Positions 1 to 6,654 are shown, numbered from the stretch's first letter. The stretch is DNA of 11,096 bases from Burkholderiales bacterium (GCA_947453585.1 CANGHQ010000026.1:1-11096); one strand, 5' to 3'. The notes: generated by a model from the letters alone, not told the origin. Numbers and translations are program-made.

Positions 1-2
1 CA

Positions 3-79
3 GGAGTGGTAGTTCAGTTGGTTAGAATACCGGCCTGTCACGCCGGGGGTCGCGGGTTCGAGTCCCGTCCACTCCGCCA
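3..79 (+). tRNA. tRNA-Asp (anticodon GTC)
   Basis: This is a complete 77-nt cloverleaf. The acceptor stem GGAGTGG (3-9) pairs with CCACTCC (69-75), followed by discriminator G76 and an encoded CCA (77-79). The anticodon stem is 30-34 with 42-46, and the seven-base loop holds GTC at 37-39, which reads the Asp codons GAC/GAT. The T-arm has the usual GGTTCGAGTCCC core. Only two bases lie upstream, so I cannot tell whether another tRNA precedes it. An intrinsic terminator follows within about 10 nt, so this is the last gene of its transcript. Confidence 0.97.
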
Positions 80-88
80 GTAAGTAAA

Positions 89-118
89 GAAAAAACGCGC
101 CTCAGGGCGCGTTTTTTT
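89..118 (+). terminator. Rho-independent terminator after tRNA-Asp
   Basis: The stem CGCGCC (96-101) pairs with GGCGCG (106-111) around the loop TCAG. It is extended by an A-run on the left (89-95) pairing with a T-run on the right (112-118). The seven-T tract directly after the GC stem is the classic terminator form. The A-run makes it look usable from both sides, but no minus-strand gene ends here. Confidence 0.93.
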
Positions 119-193
119 GTTTCTGGTCAATAAAACCCTTTTATCCCAGCTGGCGAACGCGGCATCCCTTCTAATATCCAACGCGTGCACTTC

Positions 194-215
194 GCGCCCA
201 AGCCAGTTTGGGCGC
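194..215. repeat. Perfect 8-bp inverted repeat in the lemA leader
   Basis: GCGCCCAA (194-201) and TTGGGCGC (208-215) are perfect reverse complements separated by 6 nt. The element ends 32 nt before the lemA ATG. As RNA it would be a stable GC-rich hairpin, with no T-run behind it. It could be a leader hairpin or an operator; the sequence does not decide. Confidence 0.5.
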
Positions 216-247
216 CCAGCGTTTGTTTGATGCACCCAGGAGCCCCC

Positions 248-880
248 ATGCGCAAATTTCTCATCCTTATCACGACCCTTGCGGCCCTGCTTCTCAGCGG
301 CTGCGGTTACAACACCTTGCAAAGCACGGACGAGCAGATCAAGGCCAGCTGGTCTGAGGTGCTCAACCAATACCAGCGCCGCGCTGACTTGGTGCCCAAC
401 CTGGTGAGCACCGTCAAGGGCGAGGCCAAGTTTGAGCAAGACACGCTGACCAAAGTGATCGAGGCGCGCGCCCTGGCTACATCCGTCCAAGCCACACCCG
501 AGCTGGTGAATGACCCAGCGGCATTCCAGCGCTTTGCGCAGGCGCAGGGCCAGTTAAGCGGCGCCCTGTCGCGCCTATTGGTGGTGGCAGAAAATTACCC
601 CAACCTCAAGGCCAACCAGGCGTTTCGCGATTTGCAGGCGCAGCTCGAAGGTACCGAGAACCGCATCACTGTGGCGCGCAACCGCTATATCAAGGCGGTA
701 CAAGACTACAACGTCACGGTGCGTTCCTTTCCCAGCAACCTGACGGCCATGGCCTTTGGGTACAAAGAAAAGGCCAATTTCACGGTGGAAAACGAGAAAG
801 AAATCGCCAAGCCGCCGACGGTGAGTTTTGAAGCCGTTCCGGCTGTGCCCAAGGCTGCAGCCTCTGGTGCCGCGCAGTGA
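248..880 (+). CDS. lemA: LemA family lipoprotein
   Basis: This is a 210-residue LemA-family protein, a membrane-anchored helical protein of unknown biochemical role that is widespread in bacteria. The start is ATG 248, because it follows AGGAG (238-242) at good spacing and opens a proper lipoprotein signal: MRK, a hydrophobic run, then lipobox LLSGC with the lipidated cysteine at residue 19. An upstream in-frame ATG at 185 would bury this signal. The family core is visible: the ENYPNLKAN motif near residue 115, followed by a FRDLQAQLEGTENRI-type segment and an ARNRYI..VQDYN helix. The C-terminus is a short Ala/Pro/Lys-rich extension. The stop overlaps the next start in the sequence GTGA, implying translational coupling with the TPM-domain protein. 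LemA next to TPM-domain genes is a recurrent bacterial arrangement; a shared envelope or quality-control role is inference only. Confidence 0.95.
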   Translation: MRKFLILITTLAALLLSGCGYNTLQSTDEQIKASWSEVLNQYQRRADLVPNLVSTVKGEAKFEQDTLTKVIEARALATSVQATPELVNDPAAFQRFAQAQGQLSGALSRLLVVAENYPNLKANQAFRDLQAQLEGTENRITVARNRYIKAVQDYNVTVRSFPSNLTAMAFGYKEKANFTVENEKEIAKPPTVSFEAVPAVPKAAASGAAQ

Positions 881-1737
881 TTCTGGCGCGCACGCTGGGC
901 CGCTTGCTGGCCGGTGTGGGGCTGGCGCTCACGCTGGGGTTTTCAGGCTTGGCAAGTGCCCAGGTGGCGGTGCCGCCACTGGCGGGCCACGTCACAGACC
1001 TGACCGCAACCCTGACACCAGCGCAAAAAGAGTCACTTGAGCAAACGCTCGCTGCCTTTGAGGCGCGCAAGGGCAGCCAGTTGGCGGTGCTCTTGCTGCC
1101 CACCACGGCGCCCGAAGGCATTGACCAATATGCACTGCGTGTGGCCGAGCAATGGAAGATTGGCCGTGCCAAGGTAGACGACGGCGCCATTTTGGTGGTG
1201 GCCAAGGACGACCGCACCCTGCGGCTGGAAGTGGGGTACGGCCTGGAGGGCGCGCTGTCGGACATCGTCAGCAAGCGCATCATCAGCGACACCATAGTGC
1301 CGCGCTTCAAGCAAGGCGACTATTACGGCGGCATTGACGCCGGGCTAGCGCAAATCATCCGCGTGGTCGATGGCGAAGCGCTGCCGGCCCCCGCAAGCCA
1401 GCGCACGCAATCACCCGACGATCTGCGCCAGATGTTTCCTTTCCTGTTGATCGTGGTGTTGGTGGTGGGTGGCTTGTTGCGCAACACCATTGGCAAACTT
1501 GCCGGGTCCGTGGTCACGGGCGCGCTGGTGGGTGTGCTGGCGTGGTTGCTGTTGGGCGCCGTGCTGCTGGCGGTGGTGGCCGGTTTGGTGGCGATGGTAG
1601 TGACATTGCTGGGCGGCGGTGCGGTGTTGCGCGGGATCGGAGGCATGGGCGGCGGGGGGCGTGGTGGCTTTGGCGGGGGAGGCTTTCGGGGCGGCGGCGG
1701 TGGCTTTGGCGGCGGCGGCGCGTCGGGAAGGTGGTAG
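877..1737 (+). CDS. Exported TPM-domain (YgcG-type) membrane protein with Gly-rich tail
   Basis: This is a 286-residue protein starting at GTG 877, which overlaps the lemA stop by 4 bp. Residues 1-28 are a signal peptide ending in ASA before QVAVPPL. Residues about 30-165 form a TPM domain (TPM_phosphatase family), with the typical GHVTDLT opening and the DDGAILVVAKDDR and LEVGYGLEGALSD segments. Hydrophobic membrane segments follow at about 186-202 and 213-247. From about 250 the protein is almost pure glycine with Arg and Phe, ending in GGGGASGRW, the tail seen in many family members. The likely topology places the TPM domain outside the cytoplasmic membrane. The founding plant TPM protein (TLP18.3) is linked to photosystem II repair and phosphatase activity; bacterial roles are largely unknown. 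It lies between lemA and a second TPM gene. Confidence 0.93.
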   Translation: MILARTLGRLLAGVGLALTLGFSGLASAQVAVPPLAGHVTDLTATLTPAQKESLEQTLAAFEARKGSQLAVLLLPTTAPEGIDQYALRVAEQWKIGRAKVDDGAILVVAKDDRTLRLEVGYGLEGALSDIVSKRIISDTIVPRFKQGDYYGGIDAGLAQIIRVVDGEALPAPASQRTQSPDDLRQMFPFLLIVVLVVGGLLRNTIGKLAGSVVTGALVGVLAWLLLGAVLLAVVAGLVAMVVTLLGGGAVLRGIGGMGGGGRGGFGGGGFRGGGGGFGGGGASGRW

Positions 1738-1739
1738 CC

Positions 1740-2240
1740 ATGGACTTTGCGCGAATCACCAAACACCTGTTTTATTCTGACCGCCAGTTGGCGCGCGCAT
1801 TCTCGCGCCAGAGCCTGGTGGCAATCGAAGCCGCAGTGCAGGCCGGCGAGGCCACGCACGCGGGTGAAATCTGCTTTGCTGTGGAAGGCGGGCTCGATGG
1901 ACTGCCGCTTTTCAAAGGCCAATCGGCACGCGAGCGCGCGATTGAGGTGTTTTCTCAGTTGCGGGTGTGGGACACCGCGCACAACAACGGCGTGCTGATT
2001 TATGTGCTGCTGGCCGACCATGCGGTAGAAATCGTGGCCGATCGCGGCATCCACGCCCAGGCCGGGCCGGGCACGTGGCAGACGATTTGCAGCCAGATGG
2101 AAACCCAATTCGGCCAGTCCCAATTTGAAGCGGGCGCCTTGCAGGGAATCGCGGCGGTGGCGCAGTGCTTGCGCAGCCACTTTCCCCACGACGCCAAGCG
2201 TGACAACGAGTTGCCGAACGCGCCTGTTGTGCTGGACTGA
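1740..2240 (+). CDS. Cytosolic TPM-domain protein (YgcG-like paralogue)
   Basis: This is a 166-residue protein. I start it at ATG 1740, two bases after the previous stop, because GGAAGGTGG just upstream is a strong ribosome site and the protein then begins MDFARITKH, typical of these short TPM proteins. A longer in-frame reading from 1542 would run through the previous gene and is rejected. The TPM fold shows as GEICFAVE (about 42-49), ERAIEVFSQL, the NNGVLIYVLLADHAVEIVADRGI strand pair (near residue 80-100) and a C-terminal helix. There is no signal peptide, membrane segment or glycine tail, so it should be cytosolic or peripheral, unlike its neighbour. It completes a lemA-TPM-TPM operon; molecular function is unknown. 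Confidence 0.92.
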   Translation: MDFARITKHLFYSDRQLARAFSRQSLVAIEAAVQAGEATHAGEICFAVEGGLDGLPLFKGQSARERAIEVFSQLRVWDTAHNNGVLIYVLLADHAVEIVADRGIHAQAGPGTWQTICSQMETQFGQSQFEAGALQGIAAVAQCLRSHFPHDAKRDNELPNAPVVLD

Positions 2241-2289
2241 GGCGGTTCGCACTGCAGGGCGGCACGCCCGCGCCATTTCCCCACGCTTG

Positions 2290-2320
2290 CTTGACATTTA
2301 AGGCAATGACAAGCAGCATC
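2290..2320 (+). promoter_or_regulatory. Possible promoter for the glutathione peroxidase gene
   Basis: A consensus -35 hexamer TTGACA lies at 2291-2296, and 17 nt later is CAGCAT (2314-2319), a poor -10. It lies about 30 nt before the peroxidase ATG. The -35 is exact but the -10 weak, so this is only a candidate. Confidence 0.3.
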
Positions 2321-2346
2321 ACGCCTCCATTTTTTAACTTTGAAAT

Positions 2347-2832
2347 ATGACGAACATCTACGACTTCGAAGCCCTGCAAATCAACGGCCAGAGCGTGCGC
2401 CTGGACCAGTTCAAGGGCCGGGCGCTCTTGATCGTCAATACCGCCAGCGCTTGCGGCTTCACGCCGCAGTTCGCCGGCCTCGAGGCGCTGCACCAGCAAT
2501 ATGGCTCTCAAGGCCTGGTGGTGCTGGGCTTTCCCTGCAACCAGTTTGGCGCGCAAGACAAGGGCAGCAACGACGAAATTGCCGAGTTTTGCCAGCTCAA
2601 CTACGGTGTGAGCTTTCCGATGATGGCCAAGGTGGATGTCAATGGCGACAGCGCACACCCGCTGTACCAATGGCTGTGCAAAGAGGCGCCTGGTCTGCTG
2701 GGCACCAAAGGCATCAAATGGAACTTCACCAAGTTTTTGGTGGGCAAGGACGGCGCTGTGCTCAAACGCTACGCGCCCACCGACACGCCCAAGAGCCTGG
2801 GAAAAGACATTGAGGCGGCGCTGGCCGCCTGA
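2347..2832 (+). CDS. gpx: Glutathione peroxidase family protein (Cys type)
   Basis: This is a 161-residue thioredoxin-fold peroxidase that reduces hydroperoxides, including lipid peroxides, in the cytosol. The catalytic tetrad is intact: C36 (in NTASACGFTPQ, cysteine rather than selenocysteine), Q70, W125 and N126 (KWNFTKFLV). C82 in AEFCQLNYG sits where the resolving cysteine of thioredoxin-dependent family members lies, so thioredoxin may be the real electron donor despite the name. The stretch after Q70 reads DKGSNDEI, where EPGS..EI is usual. Length is normal for bacterial members. The ATG has no clear Shine-Dalgarno sequence (upstream is T/A-rich), so the start rests on the normal N-terminus TNIYDFEALQINGQ. 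It lies 106 nt after the TPM operon and runs convergently into the acyl-CoA synthetase gene. Confidence 0.95.
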   Translation: MTNIYDFEALQINGQSVRLDQFKGRALLIVNTASACGFTPQFAGLEALHQQYGSQGLVVLGFPCNQFGAQDKGSNDEIAEFCQLNYGVSFPMMAKVDVNGDSAHPLYQWLCKEAPGLLGTKGIKWNFTKFLVGKDGAVLKRYAPTDTPKSLGKDIEAALAA

Positions 2833-2855
2833 AAAAAAAGCCGTAGCTTGCTGTC

Positions 2856-2882
2856 AAAAAAAGGGCCGCATATTGCGGTCCC
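2856..2882 (-). terminator. Rho-independent terminator for the oxidoreductase/acyl-CoA synthetase operon
   Basis: Read on the minus strand, GGG-A-CCGCA (2882-2874) pairs with TGCGGCCC (2870-2863) around a 3-nt loop with one bulged base, and is followed by seven Ts (2862-2856). It begins 31 nt after the acyl-CoA synthetase stop. On the plus strand the hairpin has no T-run, so it is mainly a minus-strand terminator. Confidence 0.85.
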
Positions 2883-2913
2883 AAGCAAAGGTCTCGCCAC
2901 TTGGGCGCAGTGG

Positions 2914-4602
2914 TCAGGCCCCGTGCCACAGCACTTTTTTGCGCTGAGCAGTCCAGTCCTCAAATGAGTTGCCGTAAACCTCTTCAATGCGGTTGCGCTT
3001 GACCTTGAAGGTGGGCGTGATCAGCCCGCTTTCCACCGTCCAGGGCTCGGAGATGACCACCATGCAAGCCAGTTGCTCATGCGGGTCCAGCGTGGCGTTG
3101 ACCTCGGCCAGTTTGGTGGCGATGCCGGCTTCCAGGCTGGCGCGGTGGGCGCCGTCCAGGGCTTGCTTGGCCGCCAGCAGGGACAGCATCAACAGCGCCA
3201 GGGGCTGGCCCAGGTTGGAGCCGACCACGCAGCAGGCCTCTACCCCGGGCGTGAGCGCGAGCTTGTCTTCAATGGGCGCGGGCGCCACGTATTTGCCCTT
3301 GTTGGTCTTGAACAGATCCTTCACGCGGCCGGTGATCTTGAGGTTGCCCTCCGCGTCCATGGCGCCCTTGTCCCCGGTGCGCAGCCAGCCGTCGGCCGTG
3401 AGCGCCTCCTGGCTGAGTTGCGGCTCCTTGAAGTAACCCAGCATCAGCATATGGCTCTTCATCTGGATCTCGCTGTCGGCGGGGGCCAAGCGGCATTGCA
3501 CGCCGGGGAAGTTCAGGCCCACCGTGCCGGGCCGACTTTTGCCCGGCAGGGTGGTGTGCGAGACGCCGCAGTTTTCGGTCATGCCGTAAATTTCGACAAT
3601 GTCCAGCCCCAGCGCGGTGTACCAGCGCAGCAGGTCGGCCGGCATGGGGGCGGCGCCCCCGGCGGCAAAACGGCATTGGTCCAGGCCCAGGGTGGTGAGC
3701 ACTTTTTTGCGAACCAGGCCCCGCACGATGGGAATCTTGAGCATGCGGGCGAGCTTGGCCGGCGGCATCTTGGCGTCCACGCCTTCCTTGAACTTGACCC
3801 ACAGGCGCGGGACCGAGAAGAAAAACGTCGGGCGCGCCCGGCGCAGGTCTTGCGCAAAGGTGTCCAGCGACTCGGCAAAAAACAATTGCATGCCGGTGGC
3901 CAGCAGCGCGTGCTCGACCATGACGCGCTCGGCAATGTGCGACAGCGGCAGGTAAGACAGGATACGGTAATCGGCCGTCATGGGAATGCGCGCCAGGCCT
4001 TCGGTGATGGCGCGCGCAAAGTTGTCAAAGCTGTGCATCACCCCCTTGGGGTTGCCAGTGGTGCCCGAGGTGTACATCAGGGTGCAAAGCTCGTCGCCGC
4101 CGCGCACCGGCTCGCCCGCCAGCGGCGCCAGACCCGCGATGACGCTGCTCCACGTCGGGTAAGGGTTGGGCGGCGCCAGCGGCAGGCTGATGCAGGCAAG
4201 GCCCTCGGGCACGCCGGCCTTCATGGATTCCCAGTCGTCGAGCTTGCCGACAAAAAGCAGCTGCGCTTCGCTGTGGTCCAGAATCTGGCGCACCGTGCCC
4301 GCAGCCAGCGTGGGGTAGAGCGGCACGGACACGAAACCGGCCATCCAGATCGCCCAGTCCGCCATCAGCCAGTGCGCGGTGTTTTTGGACAGGATGGCGA
4401 TGCGGCTGCCCGGCGCCAGCCCCAGCGATTGCAGGTGCGCGGCCATGCGGCGTGTTTCATTGAGCGCTTCGGCCCAGGTGAAAGCCTGGACTGCGCCGCC
4501 TTGCATGGGCTGCGTCAGGCAGACGCGCTGGCCGGCGGTTTTTTCCCAGTGGTAGAGACTTTGCAGAGCCAGCGTGTTGGGCGGGAGGAGTGTGTTGTTC
4601 AT
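2914..4602 (-). CDS. Long-chain acyl-CoA synthetase (AMP-binding, FadD/FAA-like)
   Basis: This 562-residue ANL-superfamily ligase should activate a fatty or related carboxylic acid to acyl-AMP and then acyl-CoA. Visible motifs are the phosphate loop YTSGTTGNPKG (177-187), YLPLSHIAERV downstream of it, the adenine-binding AAGGAAP, YGMTE (339-343), the GWLRTGDKG aspartate motif, the hinge ITGRVKDLFKTNKGKYVAP (about 420) and the C-terminal catalytic lysine region TFKVKRNR (K533/K535). This pattern is closer to the long-chain FAA/FadD15-like group than to short-chain synthetases. The start at 4602 gives MNNTLLPPN; a longer reading from 4656 would overlap the upstream gene and adds only unlike residues. 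Its ATG lies 5 nt after the stop of the FAD oxidoreductase, with a weak ribosome site, so coupled translation is likely. Substrate is not deducible. Confidence 0.94.
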   Translation of the reverse strand: MNNTLLPPNTLALQSLYHWEKTAGQRVCLTQPMQGGAVQAFTWAEALNETRRMAAHLQSLGLAPGSRIAILSKNTAHWLMADWAIWMAGFVSVPLYPTLAAGTVRQILDHSEAQLLFVGKLDDWESMKAGVPEGLACISLPLAPPNPYPTWSSVIAGLAPLAGEPVRGGDELCTLMYTSGTTGNPKGVMHSFDNFARAITEGLARIPMTADYRILSYLPLSHIAERVMVEHALLATGMQLFFAESLDTFAQDLRRARPTFFFSVPRLWVKFKEGVDAKMPPAKLARMLKIPIVRGLVRKKVLTTLGLDQCRFAAGGAAPMPADLLRWYTALGLDIVEIYGMTENCGVSHTTLPGKSRPGTVGLNFPGVQCRLAPADSEIQMKSHMLMLGYFKEPQLSQEALTADGWLRTGDKGAMDAEGNLKITGRVKDLFKTNKGKYVAPAPIEDKLALTPGVEACCVVGSNLGQPLALLMLSLLAAKQALDGAHRASLEAGIATKLAEVNATLDPHEQLACMVVISEPWTVESGLITPTFKVKRNRIEEVYGNSFEDWTAQRKKVLWHGA

Positions 4603-4607
4603 GGCTA

Positions 4608-5978
4608 TCAGCTCGCAGTGGGGTGGGCGGGCGCCTGGTCGGGTCGCCCCATCCATGCGTGAAAAAGGCCTTGCGGGTCGCGCTGGGCGCGGATCTGGTC
4701 CAGCCGCGCCAGGTTGTCGGGGGACATGAATTTCGCCGGGCGCAGGGACAGGTTTTCGTCGGCCAGTTGAATGCCGTGGCTGTGCTCGGACAGGGCGCGC
4801 ATGTTCTCGGTGGACCAGCTGGCGTACTTGGCCTCGTCGGCCTGCGTGCGCACGGCGGTGTAGAGCGCCAGGTAGGTGCGCGTCTCCACCGAGAAAGCCA
4901 TGTCCTGCCGCTGGGGCGGCGGGTTCCAGTTGAGCCAGAGCACATGGCTGGGGTGCGGCGGCTGCGTGTCTGCAATGCGCCGCAGGCCCGGCAGCAAGGG
5001 ATCAATGGGGCCGTCCAGCCACATGTTGTCGGCATACCAGCGCACGCCGGGCCAGAACAGTGTTTTTTCGCCAGACTTCATCATGAAGTCCAGAGAAAGC
5101 GGCACCAGCGGGAACGTGAAACTGGCTTTGGAGCGCACCGGGCTCTTGTTCATAAAGTCCACCGCTTCGCGCGCTTCTTTCCAGCTGTCGGCCATAACGG
5201 GTGCGTAGACTTCAATGCCGTCGGTAAAGGTGCCCATGCAACGGTGGTTGAAGACCATCTGGAACTCCACCTTGGGTGAGACCTGCGGCCCGACGCGGTC
5301 GGCCCAGCTGAAGACGTCTTCCAGGTGCTTCTGGCGAAACACCTGCAGCTTCATGCCGACGAACTTGGGCCTTGCGTGCAGTTTGAGGTGGTAGCGGACC
5401 ACCACGCCAAAAAAGCCGGGGCCGGCACCGCGCGCCGCCCAGAAGAGGTCTGCGTTTTCGCTGGCGCTGGCATGCACCAGACTGCCGTCGGCCATCACCA
5501 CGTCAATGCCCAGCAGGTTTTCACATCCCAGTCCCATCATGCGGCTGTTCCAGCCAAAGCCGCCCTGTAGCAGGAAGCCGCCCATGCCCACGGTGTAGGC
5601 ATGCGCCACCGGAAAGAAAAGCCCTTGTTTGGCCAGCGCCGCGTTCAGGTCGCCCGAATGGCAGCCCGGGCCGATGGTGGCGGTGCGGTTCATTGCGTTG
5701 ATCTCAATGCTGCGCACGCGCGACATGTCGATCAGCAGGCCACCGTCGCGAATGTGGTTTTGCGTCCAGCTGTGACCGCCCGAGCAAATGGTGACCTTGA
5801 GGCCGTGCTCGCGCGCCTGGTTGACTGCTGCAATGACATCGCCGGTGTCGTTGGCTTGAACTACGATGTCCGGGCGTCGCCCAGAGTCGCGCGCATTGAA
5901 ACTGGTACCTTGAACGGCAGCGTCAAAGCCCTTGTCGCCGCGTCGCAAGGTGACGCCTTTTCCCTTCGTTTTCACCAT
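4608..5978 (-). CDS. FAD-binding oxidoreductase, berberine-bridge-enzyme (BBE) type
   Basis: This is a 456-residue PCMH-type flavoprotein. The N-terminal half carries the FAD domain: PDIVVQANDTGDVIAAVNQA, then CSGGHSW with H69, the residue that forms the 8-alpha-histidyl FAD link in this family, then TIGPGC and VGMGGFLLQGGFGWNSRMMGL. The second flavin-linking cysteine of bicovalent members (CxTVG) is replaced: the sequence reads AHAYTVG. Single covalent attachment is therefore expected. The C-terminal LARLDQIRAQRDPQGLFHAWMG is the BBE tail. There is no signal peptide. The ATG at 5978 follows a good AAGGGAG ribosome site. Family members oxidise alcohols, sugars or alkaloids with oxygen; the substrate here is unknown. 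Pairing with an acyl-CoA synthetase suggests oxidation followed by CoA activation of the acid, which is inference. Confidence 0.92.
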   Translation of the reverse strand: MVKTKGKGVTLRRGDKGFDAAVQGTSFNARDSGRRPDIVVQANDTGDVIAAVNQAREHGLKVTICSGGHSWTQNHIRDGGLLIDMSRVRSIEINAMNRTATIGPGCHSGDLNAALAKQGLFFPVAHAYTVGMGGFLLQGGFGWNSRMMGLGCENLLGIDVVMADGSLVHASASENADLFWAARGAGPGFFGVVVRYHLKLHARPKFVGMKLQVFRQKHLEDVFSWADRVGPQVSPKVEFQMVFNHRCMGTFTDGIEVYAPVMADSWKEAREAVDFMNKSPVRSKASFTFPLVPLSLDFMMKSGEKTLFWPGVRWYADNMWLDGPIDPLLPGLRRIADTQPPHPSHVLWLNWNPPPQRQDMAFSVETRTYLALYTAVRTQADEAKYASWSTENMRALSEHSHGIQLADENLSLRPAKFMSPDNLARLDQIRAQRDPQGLFHAWMGRPDQAPAHPTAS

Positions 5979-5988
5979 TTTTTCTCCC

Positions 5989-6108
5989 TTGAGTGCTTAT
6001 CAATCATCCATAGCCAATTGCCGGTCGGGTGTACCTTTCGCTTTGGGTCCGTCCGCGTATTTCGTAATCAATATTACAATCGTATTTGAAAAAATGATTG
6101 AGTGCTTA
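5989..6108. repeat. Direct repeat TTGAGTGCTTA flanking the divergent promoter region
   Basis: The 11-mer TTGAGTGCTTA occurs at 5989-5999 and again at 6098-6108, 109 bp apart. The first copy is followed by TCAATCAT (6000-6007) and the second overlaps its reverse complement ATGATTGA (6094-6101). The first copy lies between the oxidoreductase ribosome site and its upstream region, the second beyond the AT-rich centre. Paired copies in a divergent promoter region suggest binding sites of a regulator, possibly with looping, but no regulator gene is in the window. Confidence 0.5.
6064..6077. promoter_or_regulatory. Candidate operator dyad GTAAT-N4-ATTAC
   Basis: GTAAT (6064-6068) and ATTAC (6073-6077) form a perfect 5-bp inverted repeat around CAAT, flanked by two copies of CGTATTT (6056-6062 and 6081-6087). 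The block is far more AT-rich than its surroundings and sits midway between the divergent oxidoreductase and PHA-system genes. A promoter/operator role is likely, but I cannot place convincing -35 and -10 boxes for either direction. Confidence 0.4.
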
Positions 6109-6179
6109 CCCTTAAGGCGACGTTTTGATTACGCAGCTGCAGGCCTTGGCAGGTGACAGTCTTCAAACGGAGTTTCTTC

Positions 6180-6500
6180 TTGGCCACTATTCACATCGTC
6201 CGCTTACATGCGCAAGGTTTGCCCCAGGCGCGAAAGATTGCGCTGGCTTGGGCGCAAGAGCTGGAGGCCGAGTACCGGATGGAATGCCAGTACCAAAAGG
6301 GCAAGGCCAGGGATGCCTTGCAATTCAGGGGCACGGGTGTGAGCGGCACGCTGCACGTCACCGCAAAGCAGTTCGAGCTTGGCGCAGAGCTCGGACTCTT
6401 GCTGGGCGTCTTTAAAGGAAAAATTGAAGCTGCAATCGTCAATAAGCTAGACGCGCAACTGGCACTGGCTGTGAGAACGGCGAGTTCTGGGTCGGTCTAA
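6180..6500 (+). CDS. Polyhydroxyalkanoic acid system family protein
   Basis: This small protein of 106 residues matches the family annotated as polyhydroxyalkanoic acid system / PHA granule-region protein. The hallmark features are the opening (M)ATIHIVR.HAQGLPQARKIAL.WAQELE, then MECQYQKG, the GVSGTLHVTAKQFELGAELG segment, and LLGVFKGKIEAAI at the end. I choose TTG 6180 as the start: ACGGAG (6167-6172) lies 7 nt upstream, and the resulting N-terminus begins exactly where the family does. A GTG at 6153 would add nine unlike residues and has no ribosome site. The protein is cytosolic with no membrane segment. The exact role is not established; members are found with PHA-producing genes. It is convergent with the phasin gene and divergent from the oxidoreductase operon, so it has its own promoter, which I cannot pinpoint. 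Confidence 0.88.
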   Translation: MATIHIVRLHAQGLPQARKIALAWAQELEAEYRMECQYQKGKARDALQFRGTGVSGTLHVTAKQFELGAELGLLLGVFKGKIEAAIVNKLDAQLALAVRTASSGSV

Positions 6501-6569
6501 GGTCGCGTTGCCCGACCGTCTTGGTTCCTGAGGGTCGGCGGGGGGCATAAAAACATCCCGCGCCGACTA

Positions 6570-6590
6570 GCAAGCTTTAGCAAAGTTTGC
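6570..6590 (+). repeat. 9-bp stem-loop (GCAAGCTTT / AAAGTTTGC)
   Basis: GCAAGCTTT (6570-6578) and AAAGTTTGC (6582-6590) pair over nine positions around the loop AGC. The single non-Watson-Crick pair would be G-U in plus-strand RNA but a mismatch in minus-strand RNA, so the plus-strand transcript is favoured. It lies 70 nt after the PHA-system stop and may mark or protect that transcript's 3' end. Confidence 0.45.
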
Positions 6591-6654
6591 AGGCAATGCC
6601 TCGTTCCCAGGTACTGTCAAACTTTTAAAGGCGCCGGGGCGTCTGCGCCGCGAT

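Noticed and set aside
3..79. tRNA-Asp as an attachment site for an integrated element
   Set aside because: No integrase gene and no repeated copy of the tRNA 3' end occur in the window; the genes that follow look like ordinary chromosome.
38..490. Minus-strand open frame crossing the tRNA, ending RSGRDSNPRPPA
   Set aside because: That peptide is the well-known artefact of translating a tRNA 3' end in antisense; the rest is the reverse of lemA.
2257..2269. GGGCG/CGCCC hairpin after the TPM operon as a terminator
   Set aside because: The stem is only 5 bp and is followed by no T-run; it may contribute to a 3' end but cannot be called.
1323..2297. Minus-strand open frame with a proline-rich segment opposite the TPM genes
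   Set aside because: The poly-proline run is simply the antisense of the glycine-rich tail of the exported TPM protein.
2830..2862. Two A-runs after the peroxidase gene as a plus-strand terminator
   Set aside because: On the plus strand they are A-runs, not T-runs; the adjacent hairpin works as a terminator only for the minus strand.
3073..4662. Long open frame on the plus strand opposite the acyl-CoA synthetase
   Set aside because: It is the antisense of a gene with complete AMP-binding motifs; its translation is Gln/Arg/His/Gly-rich with no recognisable fold, as expected of an antisense frame in GC-rich DNA.
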